DNA of 64,000 nucleotides from Leeuwenhoekiella polynyae (GTDB lineage Bacteria; Bacteroidota; Bacteroidia; Flavobacteriales; Flavobacteriaceae): contig NZ_QOVK01000009.1 in assembly GCF_004104075.1 (NCBI RefSeq), positions 62,001-126,000 on the forward strand, in the 5' to 3' direction. The number at the start of each line of letters is the position of its first letter. Position 1 is the stretch's first letter. The notes below the pieces were generated by a model, which saw only the letters and a program-made list of their open reading frames with translations, was not told the origin of the DNA and made no database searches. Below, piece after piece: positions 50,998 through 61,395 of this stretch. Made by a program: the position numbers and the translations under genes.

Positions 50998-53970
50998 TTA
51001 TAAGCTAAAATTAGCCCCAACCAAGAACGTTCTTGGCCTGGGGTATATCGTGTTATCTATTCCGTTGTTGAATACTTCAGGATCCAACCCAGAATAACCT
51101 GTGATTATAAAGACATTTTGCACCCCTGCACTCAACCTAAGGGAAGCGCTTCCATCAAACAAACTATTTATGGTGTAGCCCAGGGTGATATTATCCATCT
51201 TTAAGAAGGAAGCATTTTCGATGTAAAAATCAGATAGAATAACATCTTCAGTCACATTGAAACCTGTTTGCAGTACGGCTCTGGGAAGATTTGAAGCCAC
51301 GGCATTGTTCTCGAGCAGGTTAAACTGTGCTCTGGCAGAATTTACGTTGTTATATACATAATTGCCCAAGCTTGCCCTCAGATTGAATGAAAAGTCGAAA
51401 TTCTTATAACTCATATTGGAAAGCAAGCCCATTGTAACATCTGCATTCCCATTTTTATAGAGGTACCGGTCATTTCCGTTTATAATGTTATCACCATTAA
51501 GATCAGCGTAACCCCCTTCTATGGGTAACCCATCAGCATTATATATCTGTTTGTAAATATAATAGGTAAATGGTGCATAACCCACACGATTGATTTGAGC
51601 TGTATTCCCAGTTCCACCAGCGATACCGCCTACTTCTTGATCTTGGTTAAGAGCAAGTTCTTTAATTTCGCGTTCGATATAGGTGGCATTATAATTAAGA
51701 CTCCATCTAAAATCGTTTGGGTTTAGGGGTTGTATAATGTCAGCATTTATAGCAAACTCAAGTCCTTGTGTAGTAAAATTACCTACGTTTTGAAACCCGG
51801 CATTACTAAAGTTTGAGCCGTCAGAAATGGCGGCATTGGCAAGCAGATCACTTGACTCTTTATAAAACCCTTCTATTGAGCCTGTAAACCGATCATTCAT
51901 AAAACCATAATCAAAGCCCACATTGTAGGTAGTGGTCTCTTCCCATTTTATGTTTTCATTTCTAAATTGAGGGATACCTACGGTAAGTACCTCACCACCA
52001 AATTCGTATTGTGAGGCAGGCAGTCCACGCACGTAACGGGCTAAAAACAGGTCTCTGTTGCCGCGACCTATGTTTTGCTGTCCTGTGATTCCATAACCCA
52101 AACGCAGTTTAAGGGTAGAAAATGCCTGGGATTCTGCAAAGAAATCTTCATTGATCTGCCATGCAAATGCAGCCGCAGGGAAATTCCCCCAGCGGTTATC
52201 CGGGCTAAAACGGGAAGTACCATCGCGACGGTAACTAAGTGTGAGTATGTATCTATCTTTAAAGCTAAAATTTGAACGGCCAAAAAATCCTATAAGTACA
52301 AGATCTGTATCTACATTTAGGGTAGGTTCGGTATCGGGACCATCATCCAGGAGTTCACCTGTATTGTACTGCTCACTGGTAAATTTCTGGTAAGAATAAC
52401 CCGCGGTAGCTTCTATTCCAAAATCACCTAAATCCTTGTTGTAGGCAAGATAACCGTCAAAAAGGGTATTTTTTTGATAATTATCATATTGCGAAAACGA
52501 CCCTATGATTCGACCATCAGCCTGACTTAAGGGATTGAACGGTGAGACTTTAACATAACCGTCTGCGGTCTGCTCATCAAAACCAAGATTAACTGTTGCC
52601 GTGATGTCTGGAAAAAAATGCAGTTTGTAATCAAATTTGGCATTTCCATAGATGCGCCGTACGTTGCTAATGCTTTCATTTTGAAGCAAATTTGCAACAG
52701 GGTTGAAAGGTGAATTTGAAAGTAGATCATCAGCATTTAGCACGCCATCATCCACAATGTTGGTATATTGAAAAAAGCCACCAAACGGAGAATTAGGATC
52801 ATAAACCGGCTGTGTGGGATCAAATGTAATCGCGTTGCCCTCTTCTCCCCCGGCAAACCTGTTCTTTTCAAAAGAGGCATTTGCGTTGACATTGATTTTG
52901 AGGTGATCTTCAAAAAAGCTAGGGTTAAGGTTTGCACTAAAGTTGTTTCGTTCAAATTTTGACGTCAACCTAAGCCCTTCTTGGTAGGTACGACCTATAC
53001 TAACCCGCACGGGAACATCTGCAATCGCTCCTGAAACGGATAGGTTTTGGCTGGAAGTCATTCCATTTCTATAAATTTCGTCCTGCCAATCTGTATTTGC
53101 ATTACCCAATCTATTCAAGAGTCCCGGTCTTTCAGAAGCAACGATTTCGCGAATTTCATTTCCAGAAAAAACATCAATTTTATTGGGTAGCGTATTAGTA
53201 CCCATTTGAGTGTCAAGGTTCACCCTAAGATTGCGCGAGCCTTTTTTTGTTGTTATGATAATTACACCGTTTGATGCCCTTGAACCATAGATGGCAGTTG
53301 CCGATGCATCTTTCAATACGGTGAACGACTCAATATCGTTTGGGTTTATTGTACTCAATACAGAACGTGAACCACCTACTGCATTGTCATCTACGGGCAA
53401 ACCATTAATAACAATAAGCGGGTCATTTGATGCACCCAATGAAGCACCGCCCCTAATTCTTATGGTAGAACCAGCTCCTGGTTCACCACCTGTATTAATG
53501 GTTAGTCCGGCTACCCTTCCGCTCAGGAGGTTTTCTGGGGTGACGATGTTTCCTTTGTTAAAGTCTTCAGAAGTTACTGAGGTTAACGAACCAGTAGCAT
53601 CTTTGATCGTAGTGGTACCATAGCCAATGACCACTACCTGATCTAACTCTGCAGCATCAGTTTTAAGAGCGACATCTAAAGTTGTTCCAGTCACCGGAAC
53701 TTCCTGAGTAGTAAAACCTACGTAAGAAAACACTAAAATATCACCCTGCTCTACATCTATTTGATACTTACCATCAAAATCTGAAGTAACTCCATTTGAG
53801 GTATTTTTCACTACAATATTAACCCCCGGAAGCAGTGTTCCAGAATCAGCATCAGTAATTGTACCTGAGACGGTAACGCTCTGTCCAAATATTCCAAAAG
53901 GTGATATAAATAAAAGGAGTGTCCAATAAAAATTGGGTTTAAAAAACTTATTTAGCATAGGTTTTAACAT
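50998..53970 (-). CDS. SusC/RagA TonB-dependent transporter (galactan PUL)
   Basis: Outer-membrane importer, probably for galacto-oligosaccharides. The 990-residue product has a signal peptide (ending near GIFGQS), a regulatory-like domain (VSGTITDADSGTLLPGVNIVVK), the linker VVVIGYGTTTIKDATGSL, plug motifs RIRGGASLGASNDPLIVING and DASATAIYGSRASNGVIIIT, and a barrel ending in ANFSL. ATG 53958 is an alternative start. It is preceded by a TAGTTTTG box and the shared operator-like motif. Confidence 0.93.
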   Translation of the reverse strand: MLKPMLNKFFKPNFYWTLLLFISPFGIFGQSVTVSGTITDADSGTLLPGVNIVVKNTSNGVTSDFDGKYQIDVEQGDILVFSYVGFTTQEVPVTGTTLDVALKTDAAELDQVVVIGYGTTTIKDATGSLTSVTSEDFNKGNIVTPENLLSGRVAGLTINTGGEPGAGSTIRIRGGASLGASNDPLIVINGLPVDDNAVGGSRSVLSTINPNDIESFTVLKDASATAIYGSRASNGVIIITTKKGSRNLRVNLDTQMGTNTLPNKIDVFSGNEIREIVASERPGLLNRLGNANTDWQDEIYRNGMTSSQNLSVSGAIADVPVRVSIGRTYQEGLRLTSKFERNNFSANLNPSFFEDHLKINVNANASFEKNRFAGGEEGNAITFDPTQPVYDPNSPFGGFFQYTNIVDDGVLNADDLLSNSPFNPVANLLQNESISNVRRIYGNAKFDYKLHFFPDITATVNLGFDEQTADGYVKVSPFNPLSQADGRIIGSFSQYDNYQKNTLFDGYLAYNKDLGDFGIEATAGYSYQKFTSEQYNTGELLDDGPDTEPTLNVDTDLVLIGFFGRSNFSFKDRYILTLSYRRDGTSRFSPDNRWGNFPAAAFAWQINEDFFAESQAFSTLKLRLGYGITGQQNIGRGNRDLFLARYVRGLPASQYEFGGEVLTVGIPQFRNENIKWEETTTYNVGFDYGFMNDRFTGSIEGFYKESSDLLANAAISDGSNFSNAGFQNVGNFTTQGLEFAINADIIQPLNPNDFRWSLNYNATYIEREIKELALNQDQEVGGIAGGTGNTAQINRVGYAPFTYYIYKQIYNADGLPIEGGYADLNGDNIINGNDRYLYKNGNADVTMGLLSNMSYKNFDFSFNLRASLGNYVYNNVNSARAQFNLLENNAVASNLPRAVLQTGFNVTEDVILSDFYIENASFLKMDNITLGYTINSLFDGSASLRLSAGVQNVFIITGYSGLDPEVFNNGIDNTIYPRPRTFLVGANFSL

Positions 53971-54054
53971 TTATTTTAATTATTAAATTGGCAATCATCT
54001 GCTGCGAACATTATTAAATAACTAAATCGATATCGTTGTATCTATATATATTCG

Positions 54055-54062
54055 CAAAACTA
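54055..54062 (-). promoter_or_regulatory. candidate -7 promoter box, galactan susC
   Basis: On the minus strand TAGTTTTG matches the Bacteroidota -7 consensus TAnnTTTG, 85 bp upstream of the susC ATG at 53970. The shared operator-like motif begins 6 bp upstream of it, so a protein bound there would contact RNA polymerase. No clear -33 TTG was seen, which fits a promoter needing an activator. Confidence 0.5.
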
Positions 54063-54068
54063 AGTGCA

Positions 54069-54086
54069 ATTAAAACGTTTGCGTAA
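54069..54086 (-). promoter_or_regulatory. operator-like motif upstream of galactan susC
   Basis: TTACGCAAACGTTTTAAT on the minus strand. It aligns with TTACGAAAACGTTTGCAA at 10314-10297 upstream of the alpha-glucan susC, with the palindromic core AAACGTTT and the flanking TTACG conserved, in the same orientation relative to the gene. Absent from the mannan susC promoter. Confidence 0.5.
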
Positions 54087-54223
54087 ACCTAAAGGGGGTG
54101 AAAATTGATTTTAATAGGGTGAAGATTTCGTTTTTTCAAGAAAAATTTATCAAGAGTAATTAATTAAAGGGAGAAAGAGCCAAGTAAACGGTTATTAACC
54201 TTAAAAAGGTTGTTTATAAACTA

Positions 54224-57200
54224 TTATTTTCTACTAAATTCAGAAGGGTTTTTCCCAAATTTTTTCTTGAAAAGCTTACTAAAGTATTTGCGATCAGAAT
54301 ATCCCACCTTGTAGCAGGCTTCACTTACCGAAAAGCCTTGTTCAAATATCAGTACTTTTGCTATTTTAAGTTTATAATCCCTAACAAATTCTACCAGAGT
54401 CATTCCCGTGAGTGCTTTTACCTTTTTATAGATTACGCTATGACTCATTCCCATTTCCCGGCTAAGGTAATCTGCACTAAGGTTTTCGCTGTCAATATTT
54501 CCCTGAATAATCTTGATGAGTTCTTCCAAAAATTTTTGGTCCACCGTGTTTACGGGAAGTTCATTAAGAGTGAGCAGGGCTTCCCCGCCAAAGTGTTCCT
54601 GAAGCCGCTGACGATTAAGAATAAGACTTTTTATTCTGGCACGCAATAATGCCTCGTTAAAGGGCTTGGTCACATAATCATCGGCACCCGTGCCGTAGCC
54701 TTGCATTTTATGAATGAACGAGGCCCGTGCAGTGAGCAGGATAACAGGGATGTGGCTGGTGTCAACATTTTCTTTTAGCTTCCGGGTAAGCGTAATCCCA
54801 TCCATCACCGGCATCATAATATCGCTGATGATGAGATCTGGTTGTTTACTAATGGCTAACTCAAAGGCCTCTTCCCCATTTTCTGCCTCAAGCAAGTCGC
54901 ACTGTGCGCTAAGTAAAGCTTTAAGGTAAGCGCGTATCTCAAGGTTATCTTCTACCACGAGGAGGGTAAGGTCCCTGAGCTCGTCCCACTCTGGCTGTAC
55001 GCTAACGGTATCTTCAAGTTGCATACCTTCATATAGGTAATGTTCCACATTTTCAGAGTCAGCAAGATCGTCTTCGATGGCGTTTGTGTCAAAATGATCT
55101 CTACCCTTAAGAAGGCTTACGCTAAAAGTGGTACCACCGCCCTTGATGCTTTCTACGGTGATCTTGCCTCCGTGCAGCTCAACGATTTCCTGTGTGATGG
55201 AAAGTCCCAAACCAAAACCGTTTTCTTGTATTTCTGCAGAATTGGGCGACTGGTAAAACCTGTTGAATATTTTACCTATTTGCCCTTTGGAAATACCTAT
55301 ACCGCTATCCTGTACCTTGAGAAACACCTCATTATGAGCGTCTTCCACACTTAGCTTAATATGGCCACCACCGGGTGTAAACTTAAAAGCATTACTTAAG
55401 AGATTGTAAAATACCTTTTCCATCTGGTTCTTGTCAAACCAGAGCATAAGCTGGCTGGGTTTTGCTTCAAAATGAAATGTTATATCATTTTTCAAGGCAC
55501 TTTCGGTAAAGGAAAGATAGATTTCTTTGCCAAAATCTATGAAATCGGTATGAGCTAATTTCAACTTTTTGGACTGATCTTCCAAGTTTCTAAAATCAAG
55601 AAGTTCATTGACCAGATGCAACAAGTGATTTCCGTGTTTTTTTGCAGAAGCAACAGCGAGGCTGATCGCTTCATCCATAAGTTCCCTGCGCTCCCCCAAT
55701 CTATTTATAGCACTTAGGATTAAGGTAACCGGGGTGCGAATCTCGTGTGATATATTAGTAAAAAACCGCTGCTTAAGGTTGTAAAGTTCCGTATCCTTCT
55801 CGTGAGTAAGTCGCTCCAGCCTCAAGTTTGATTTCATCTGCTCCCAGGCAACGATGTATTTTCTAAAAATGTAAAAGAGCCCCAAGACCAGCAGGCTATA
55901 AATCACAAAGGCCCACCAGGTCAACCAGAACGGTTTTAATATGGTCACCTTTACCGAAGTAAATGCCTCACCCCAGGAACTACCTTCTTCCCTGGCCTTA
56001 ACCCTAAATTCATAATATCCAGGGGATAAATTGGTATAAGTAGCCGTGCGATCCTTGCCTATTTCTCGCCATTGCTCATCAAATCCCTCCATCTTTATCG
56101 CGTACTCGGTATTATCGCTAAAAGGAAAGTTCAATGCAGCAAATTCAAATGTGATGACATCCATATCGTGCTCCAGCCTTACCTCTCGAGCAAAGTTGAT
56201 GCTTTTATCTAAAATATCCCGATCACTAACCGAAATTTCCTTATTGAACAATTTAAAATTTGTAAATGTCACGCGCGGCTGGGTTGTATCTAACTTCATT
56301 TGAGAAGGTTCAAATGTGAGCAGGCCATTTATACCACCAAAATATAGCCGCCCGCTATCACTCTTAAATACTGCATTGATATGAAATTCTCCATATTGAT
56401 CTGGAAATGAAAAGAAGACATTAGAATCATACTCGTATTTAAAAAGGCCTTGCTTGGTACTGATCCAGATGGCCCCTTCATCATCTTCCACTATACCGGT
56501 AACAGTAGCATACCTTAAGTAATTTTTATCTTCAAAGCGTTCTATTATTTGCGTTTCAAGATTCATGCGGTTCACACCCTCCCCGGAAGTACCTATCCAC
56601 AAATTGTTTCTTGAATCCTTAAAAATGGTGTAGAGGTTGTTACTCGCAATTGATTTTGGTTTTTCCCCGTAAACAAAATGTTCAAAAGTTCCATTTTGGA
56701 TATCAAAACGGTTTAACCCCCCGCCAAATGTAGTTAGCCATAATACAGGGCCATCTTTCACCATGGCTATGACATTATCGCTGCTTATTCCTTTAAACAA
56801 AGTATCACTAGGAGCAGAAGGATCTGCTCTATAACTCAAGAATGTTTCCTTCTGTGGGTCAAAATAATTGAGCCCACCGCCCCAGGTAGCAATCCAAAGA
56901 TTACCAGATTCATCCTCAATGATATAACGCACATCGTTATAACTCAGCGAAAGCGAATCACCCGGCCGGTGCTTATATTGTTTGCTATTTCCGGTCCTGG
57001 GGTCAAACTTTAAAAGACCATTGGCAAAAGTACCCATCCAATAAATCCCATTCTGGGCCTTCATCAGGTATTGAATATAATTACCCCCCAGAGAGGTCCC
57101 CGTCTCTTTTTTATAATAAGTAACCTCATCGATATTCTGATCATAAACAGTGAGGCCCTGCCCGTCAAGTCCCAGAAAAAGTGTTTCACCGTCCTTGAAA

Positions 57201-58300
57201 ACGGAAAGCACTGGAGATGGATTATTGCCCAAAATATCACCATATAGGTAGGTGAAGTCACGGTCTGGTATCAGAACACTTACTCCATTCCACGCCGTGC
57301 CTACCCATACAATATGATCATGATCCTGATAGATTTCATAGATGGCATTACCGGCAAGAGAAGATTCCTGATTGGCATTGTAGGTATATTGAAAGACGTG
57401 TTGATTGGGTTGATCCAAGTGCATCACACGGAGCACACCATTGCCATCTGTACCTACCCAGAGGCTTCCCGTAGCATCTAAAATCAGCTTGCGGACAATT
57501 GCTATTTCCTGATCATAGCCCAAATAGGCCAAGAAGTTGGAATACAGCCCTGTTTGGGGATCAAAGTGCAAAAGGCCTCCCCCGCTGGTGCCTATAAGCA
57601 GATTACCATCGGGAAGTTGCAACAGGTCGTGTATAAAATTTGAAAAGTAGGGTTGCTTTGAAACAAACCGTTCAACCTTACCTGTAGCGATATTCATACG
57701 AAACAAGCCGTTGCCAAAACTACCTATCCACAAGTTATTATCGTCAGCCAGTAGCAAACTGCTAAGGCTACCCGCACCTTTTTTCCCTGATCCTAAATTA
57801 AAGCGTTGAAAAGCTTTATTTTCTTTATCGAAAAGAGCCAAACCGTTTTCAGTAGCCAGCCAAAGATTGCCCTTTTTATCTTCCAGTATGGCATTGACCT
57901 GATTGGAAGGAATACTGTTTTCAACGTTAGGGTTATGCCGAAAGACCTCAAAAGAATTTTGAAGCGCATCATAGCGGTTGAGGCCACCACCCAGCGTTGC
58001 AATCCATAGGTTTCCATCCTGATCCAGATATAGATCTGCAATGTCATTGGCACTAAGGGCGCTATTCTGCTTATTATATATTTTAATATCCTTACCATCA
58101 TAGCGATTGAGGCCATTTTTGGTTCCCATCCACACAAACCCACCGTTTTCATGAACGATACTTGTCACCCGGGTGTTTGAAAGACCACTGCTCTGGTCAA
58201 TATTTTCAAAAATAGGACGGGATTGTGAAAAGCAAGACAGGGCGACAGATAAACAGATTATGTATACTGCAATTGATGAATATGTACCCCTTAGTTTCAT
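54224..58300 (-). CDS. hybrid two-component system sensor/regulator (HTCS) for the galactan PUL
   Basis: One-protein signal transducer that senses a galacto-oligosaccharide in the periplasm and activates the PUL. Start chosen at ATG 58300 (signal/anchor MKLRGTYSSIAVYIICLSVALSC); the frame extends to a TTG at 58354. Order in the 1358-residue product: beta-propeller sensor repeats (about 30-690, many with N-L-W-I-G/A-T-x-G-x-G-L-x-R-x-D), a Y_Y_Y domain (about 720-790), a transmembrane segment (LTWWAFVIYSLLVLGLFYIF), histidine kinase with His852 in NISHEIRTP, ATPase domain, receiver with Asp1160 in ISDIMMPVMDG, and AraC-type helix-turn-helix at the C-terminus. All key residues are present. Confidence 0.93.
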   Translation of the reverse strand: MKLRGTYSSIAVYIICLSVALSCFSQSRPIFENIDQSSGLSNTRVTSIVHENGGFVWMGTKNGLNRYDGKDIKIYNKQNSALSANDIADLYLDQDGNLWIATLGGGLNRYDALQNSFEVFRHNPNVENSIPSNQVNAILEDKKGNLWLATENGLALFDKENKAFQRFNLGSGKKGAGSLSSLLLADDNNLWIGSFGNGLFRMNIATGKVERFVSKQPYFSNFIHDLLQLPDGNLLIGTSGGGLLHFDPQTGLYSNFLAYLGYDQEIAIVRKLILDATGSLWVGTDGNGVLRVMHLDQPNQHVFQYTYNANQESSLAGNAIYEIYQDHDHIVWVGTAWNGVSVLIPDRDFTYLYGDILGNNPSPVLSVFKDGETLFLGLDGQGLTVYDQNIDEVTYYKKETGTSLGGNYIQYLMKAQNGIYWMGTFANGLLKFDPRTGNSKQYKHRPGDSLSLSYNDVRYIIEDESGNLWIATWGGGLNYFDPQKETFLSYRADPSAPSDTLFKGISSDNVIAMVKDGPVLWLTTFGGGLNRFDIQNGTFEHFVYGEKPKSIASNNLYTIFKDSRNNLWIGTSGEGVNRMNLETQIIERFEDKNYLRYATVTGIVEDDEGAIWISTKQGLFKYEYDSNVFFSFPDQYGEFHINAVFKSDSGRLYFGGINGLLTFEPSQMKLDTTQPRVTFTNFKLFNKEISVSDRDILDKSINFAREVRLEHDMDVITFEFAALNFPFSDNTEYAIKMEGFDEQWREIGKDRTATYTNLSPGYYEFRVKAREEGSSWGEAFTSVKVTILKPFWLTWWAFVIYSLLVLGLFYIFRKYIVAWEQMKSNLRLERLTHEKDTELYNLKQRFFTNISHEIRTPVTLILSAINRLGERRELMDEAISLAVASAKKHGNHLLHLVNELLDFRNLEDQSKKLKLAHTDFIDFGKEIYLSFTESALKNDITFHFEAKPSQLMLWFDKNQMEKVFYNLLSNAFKFTPGGGHIKLSVEDAHNEVFLKVQDSGIGISKGQIGKIFNRFYQSPNSAEIQENGFGLGLSITQEIVELHGGKITVESIKGGGTTFSVSLLKGRDHFDTNAIEDDLADSENVEHYLYEGMQLEDTVSVQPEWDELRDLTLLVVEDNLEIRAYLKALLSAQCDLLEAENGEEAFELAISKQPDLIISDIMMPVMDGITLTRKLKENVDTSHIPVILLTARASFIHKMQGYGTGADDYVTKPFNEALLRARIKSLILNRQRLQEHFGGEALLTLNELPVNTVDQKFLEELIKIIQGNIDSENLSADYLSREMGMSHSVIYKKVKALTGMTLVEFVRDYKLKIAKVLIFEQGFSVSEACYKVGYSDRKYFSKLFKKKFGKNPSEFSRK

Positions 58301-58432
58301 TAGCAAATTCTTAAAATTGTTGGGATAAATATAGTAAAATAATAAGCGTAACAAATACGTTTATTAACCTTACTGTAAAACCACTACTCAGTACTATTGT
58401 TCTAATAAAGATTTTAATACAAATTCAACCGA

Positions 58433-61042
58433 ATGAACTCATCTAAAAATCAAAAAAACAATCAAAACATTAATTATTTTATTGCACTAATCTTTTTGAT
58501 GCTTTTACACCTCAATAGTGTAGCTCAAGATAAGGGAAATGTATATGTTGACAATGAAGGTGTAATGAGATGGGGCAAAACCAAGGAGGAAGTAAAAGGA
58601 TTTGGGGTAAACTACTCAGTTCCCTTTGCCCATGCCTACCGCTCGGCTGAGCGAATGGGAATTGACCCAAAAAGAGCCATTGATAATGATGTGTACCACT
58701 TTTCAAGATTAGGATTTGATTTATACCGCCTTCATGTTTGGGATACCGAAATTAGTGACACACTAGGTAACCTTATCGAAAATGAACACCTTGATGCCTT
58801 TGACTATTTATTAAAAAAACTAAAAGAAAATAACATCAATTATGTGATCACACCCATCGCTTTTTGGGGTAACGGCTGGCCCGAACCAGATACCGATTCT
58901 CCTGGATTTTCTTCCAAATATGGAAAGGGTAATAGCCTCGATAATGTTGGAGCCATAAAGGCTGGAGAAAACTATTTACAACAGTTTTTAAACCACATAA
59001 ACCCTTACACCGGAGTTGCCTATAAAAATGAGTCTAATATTATAGCCTTTGAAATTAGTAATGAACCTCACCATAGTGGTGAAGCTGACAAAGTCACGGC
59101 CTATGTTAAGAAAATGGTAGATGCTATGCGAAAAACTGGCACCGAAAAACCCATCTTTTATAACACCAGTCACGGCGTTCATTTTGCTCAAGCCTACTTT
59201 GACGGTGGCATTCAGGGAGGTACCTTTCAGTGGTATCCTACAGGTTTAGGTTATGGCAGGGAAATACCAGGAAACCTGCTCCCGAATGTGAATGACTATA
59301 ATATTCCCTTCGATGACGAATTTAAGGCTAACATGGGAGCAAAATTAGTCTACGAATTTGATGCAGCAAATGTGGGACGCTCTTACATCTACCCAGCCAT
59401 AGCAAGAAGTTTTAGGGAAGCCGGTATACAGATAGGAACCCATTTTGCCTACGATCCTACCTACCTCGCTCCCTACAATACCGAGTACAACACACATTAT
59501 ATGAACCTTAACTTTACTCCTTCAAAGGCACTGTCCCTAATGATTGCTGGCAAGGTATTTCATGAATCACCCATGTACACCGATTATGGCACATACCCCG
59601 ACAACAATAACTTCGGCAATGTAACCATTAGCTATGAAGAGGACCTGGCCGTTTATAATAGCGAAAACACTTTCATTTATACCAATAGCACTAACAAAAC
59701 TCCAAAAAACCTTAAAAAACTCGTTAAAATTGCCGGGGTTGGTAATTCCCCCCTAGTAAATTATAGCGGAACAGGAGCTTATTTTCTGGATAAGCTAGAT
59801 GAGAATACGTGGAGGATTGAAGTGCAACCAGATGCAGTATATGTAGCTAACCCCTTTGGGACAAATAGTCCCAAAAAAACCGTAGGCGTAGTGCAATGGA
59901 ATGAACGCACCATGCAATTAACGTGGGAAGGGGTTAAAAACCTTTCTCTTAAAGCCATTAATAAAGGCAACGACTTTGTGCCCAAAATCAATGAAAACAG
60001 CTTTAGCATCATGCCAGGAACCTACCTGCTCAGTACTACAGGTAATTATGGAGATCATTCCGCTGATGATACTTTTGAAAATGGAAAGCTGAACGATTAT
60101 TACGCCCCCGAGGGAAATGTGGAAAAGCCTTGGCTCAAGCATAAGCCCGTGGAAGAGGCTTCTGCGGAGGAGCCATTAGTCATAAGCGCGCAGTTCATCG
60201 CTCCAAAAGCCCCTCAAAGCCTCCAACTTGTGGCTGCAAACGGCTTTGATCGGGAGGTGGTCGAGATGGAAAGAATTCAAGGCACTTTTGATTATGTAGC
60301 CACCATTCCCGCCAACAAAATGAATGCAGGTTACCTCAACTACAACCTCATCGCCCAGCTAGCCGATGAAACCTATAGGACCTATCCTGCCAACCGCGAA
60401 GGAAGGCCGTTTGAATGGGATTTTTATGATCGTGACGGTTACGAAATCAGAGTGGTCCCTAAAGAAAACCCTATTTATCTTTTTAATGCGAATGAGGATG
60501 TAGACCTACTAGTACAACAGTGGCGCAGAGGTTTTAATCTTAAGCCTACAGAACACTCCAATGAAGCAGAATACATCATGGATATTGGCCCCCTTTTTGT
60601 TCCTGATAATGAAAATTTAAACGCAGAACCCATATATGACTATACCTTCAAACACTATATTCTAGACGCCATTGAAGGCAGAAAATCAGATTTAGATACA
60701 AAAAAATTCATTGTTTTTAAGGGTAGGGCTTTAAGAGATAGGGACACACCCTTGCAGATTGCTTTAGTGCTTGATGATGGCTCCGCCTACGGTGGTATAG
60801 TGACCCTTACGCCTAAAACCGATACCTACGTACTTGAACTATCTAATCTTCGACCCGTAAAAACAGTGACCTTGCCCAGACCTTATCCTAGCTTTCTGCC
60901 TTACTATTTTGAACATAACAATCCTGAAATTTTTGATATCAACAGAATTGAAAGCATTCAATTTTCGCTTGGGCCTGGATTGAACAAAAAAGAGTTAAAA
61001 GAGGAATATGGCCTATCAATAATTAGTTTATGGCTAGAATAA
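58433..61042 (+). CDS. clan GH-A endo-galactanase-like enzyme, GH147-like
   Basis: Large secreted glycosidase expected to act on galactan. The 869-residue product has a signal peptide (about 1-31, ends NSVAQ). The barrel carries FGVNYSVPFAHAYRSAERMG, FDLYRLHVWDTEISD, acid/base candidate Glu211 in FEISNEPHH, and nucleophile candidate Glu308 in LVYEFDAANVG, then beta domains to the C-terminus (from about 420). The barrel resembles Bacteroidota GH147 endo-galactanases, recalled from memory only. It stands in its own transcription unit divergent from the HTCS, which supports a galactan role. Alternatives are other unassigned clan GH-A families. Confidence 0.7.
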   Translation: MNSSKNQKNNQNINYFIALIFLMLLHLNSVAQDKGNVYVDNEGVMRWGKTKEEVKGFGVNYSVPFAHAYRSAERMGIDPKRAIDNDVYHFSRLGFDLYRLHVWDTEISDTLGNLIENEHLDAFDYLLKKLKENNINYVITPIAFWGNGWPEPDTDSPGFSSKYGKGNSLDNVGAIKAGENYLQQFLNHINPYTGVAYKNESNIIAFEISNEPHHSGEADKVTAYVKKMVDAMRKTGTEKPIFYNTSHGVHFAQAYFDGGIQGGTFQWYPTGLGYGREIPGNLLPNVNDYNIPFDDEFKANMGAKLVYEFDAANVGRSYIYPAIARSFREAGIQIGTHFAYDPTYLAPYNTEYNTHYMNLNFTPSKALSLMIAGKVFHESPMYTDYGTYPDNNNFGNVTISYEEDLAVYNSENTFIYTNSTNKTPKNLKKLVKIAGVGNSPLVNYSGTGAYFLDKLDENTWRIEVQPDAVYVANPFGTNSPKKTVGVVQWNERTMQLTWEGVKNLSLKAINKGNDFVPKINENSFSIMPGTYLLSTTGNYGDHSADDTFENGKLNDYYAPEGNVEKPWLKHKPVEEASAEEPLVISAQFIAPKAPQSLQLVAANGFDREVVEMERIQGTFDYVATIPANKMNAGYLNYNLIAQLADETYRTYPANREGRPFEWDFYDRDGYEIRVVPKENPIYLFNANEDVDLLVQQWRRGFNLKPTEHSNEAEYIMDIGPLFVPDNENLNAEPIYDYTFKHYILDAIEGRKSDLDTKKFIVFKGRALRDRDTPLQIALVLDDGSAYGGIVTLTPKTDTYVLELSNLRPVKTVTLPRPYPSFLPYYFEHNNPEIFDINRIESIQFSLGPGLNKKELKEEYGLSIISLWLE

Positions 61043-61395
61043 TAAATGATCTAGATTTATTGCTACTTAATTTTAAAATATTAATTCCTTATAGTGAATT
61101 AAATATTTCTGTGTGAGATTGCTTTAAGAACATTAAGTGAAATTTCAAAAGGTAATTCTAACTATTAATCAGGTTCACTAAAAGTCTAAGATTAAAGTAG
61201 ACCAAATGGTCCCAAAGAGATTTAAACAATATTATAATAACTCAATTAAATTTTAAAATAGTATTTCAATGTGGTATTCAAATTGCGTTCGATTTGTACC
61301 ACAAATTCTAAAATCAAAAAACTTTATAGATTAGAAATTAATTCTTACTGATAATCAGGATTTTAAATCCTATATTTAATAGTAATAATTAAGGT
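61043..61395. other. non-coding gap before the C39 exporter
   Basis: 353 bp, AT-rich. It holds a strong inverted repeat at 61271-61302 and a small one, GACCA-AA-TGGTC, at about 61200-61211. I see no reading frame with a double-glycine leader that could be an exported peptide, and no exact TAnnTTTG box. Confidence 0.45.
61271..61302 (+). promoter_or_regulatory. inverted repeat upstream of the C39 exporter
   Basis: Arms GTGGTA-TT-CAAAT (61271-61283) and ATTTG-TACCAC (61292-61302): 11 paired bases with a 2-nt bulge and an 8-nt loop, 94 bp before the exporter start. It could be an operator or an RNA hairpin in a leader; no T-run follows. Confidence 0.45.

Noticed and set aside
58321-58432. Third copy of the TTACGNAAACGTTT motif near the HTCS start
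   Set aside because: AGCGTAACAAATACGTTTATT resembles it only in ACGTTT; the palindrome and flank are not conserved.
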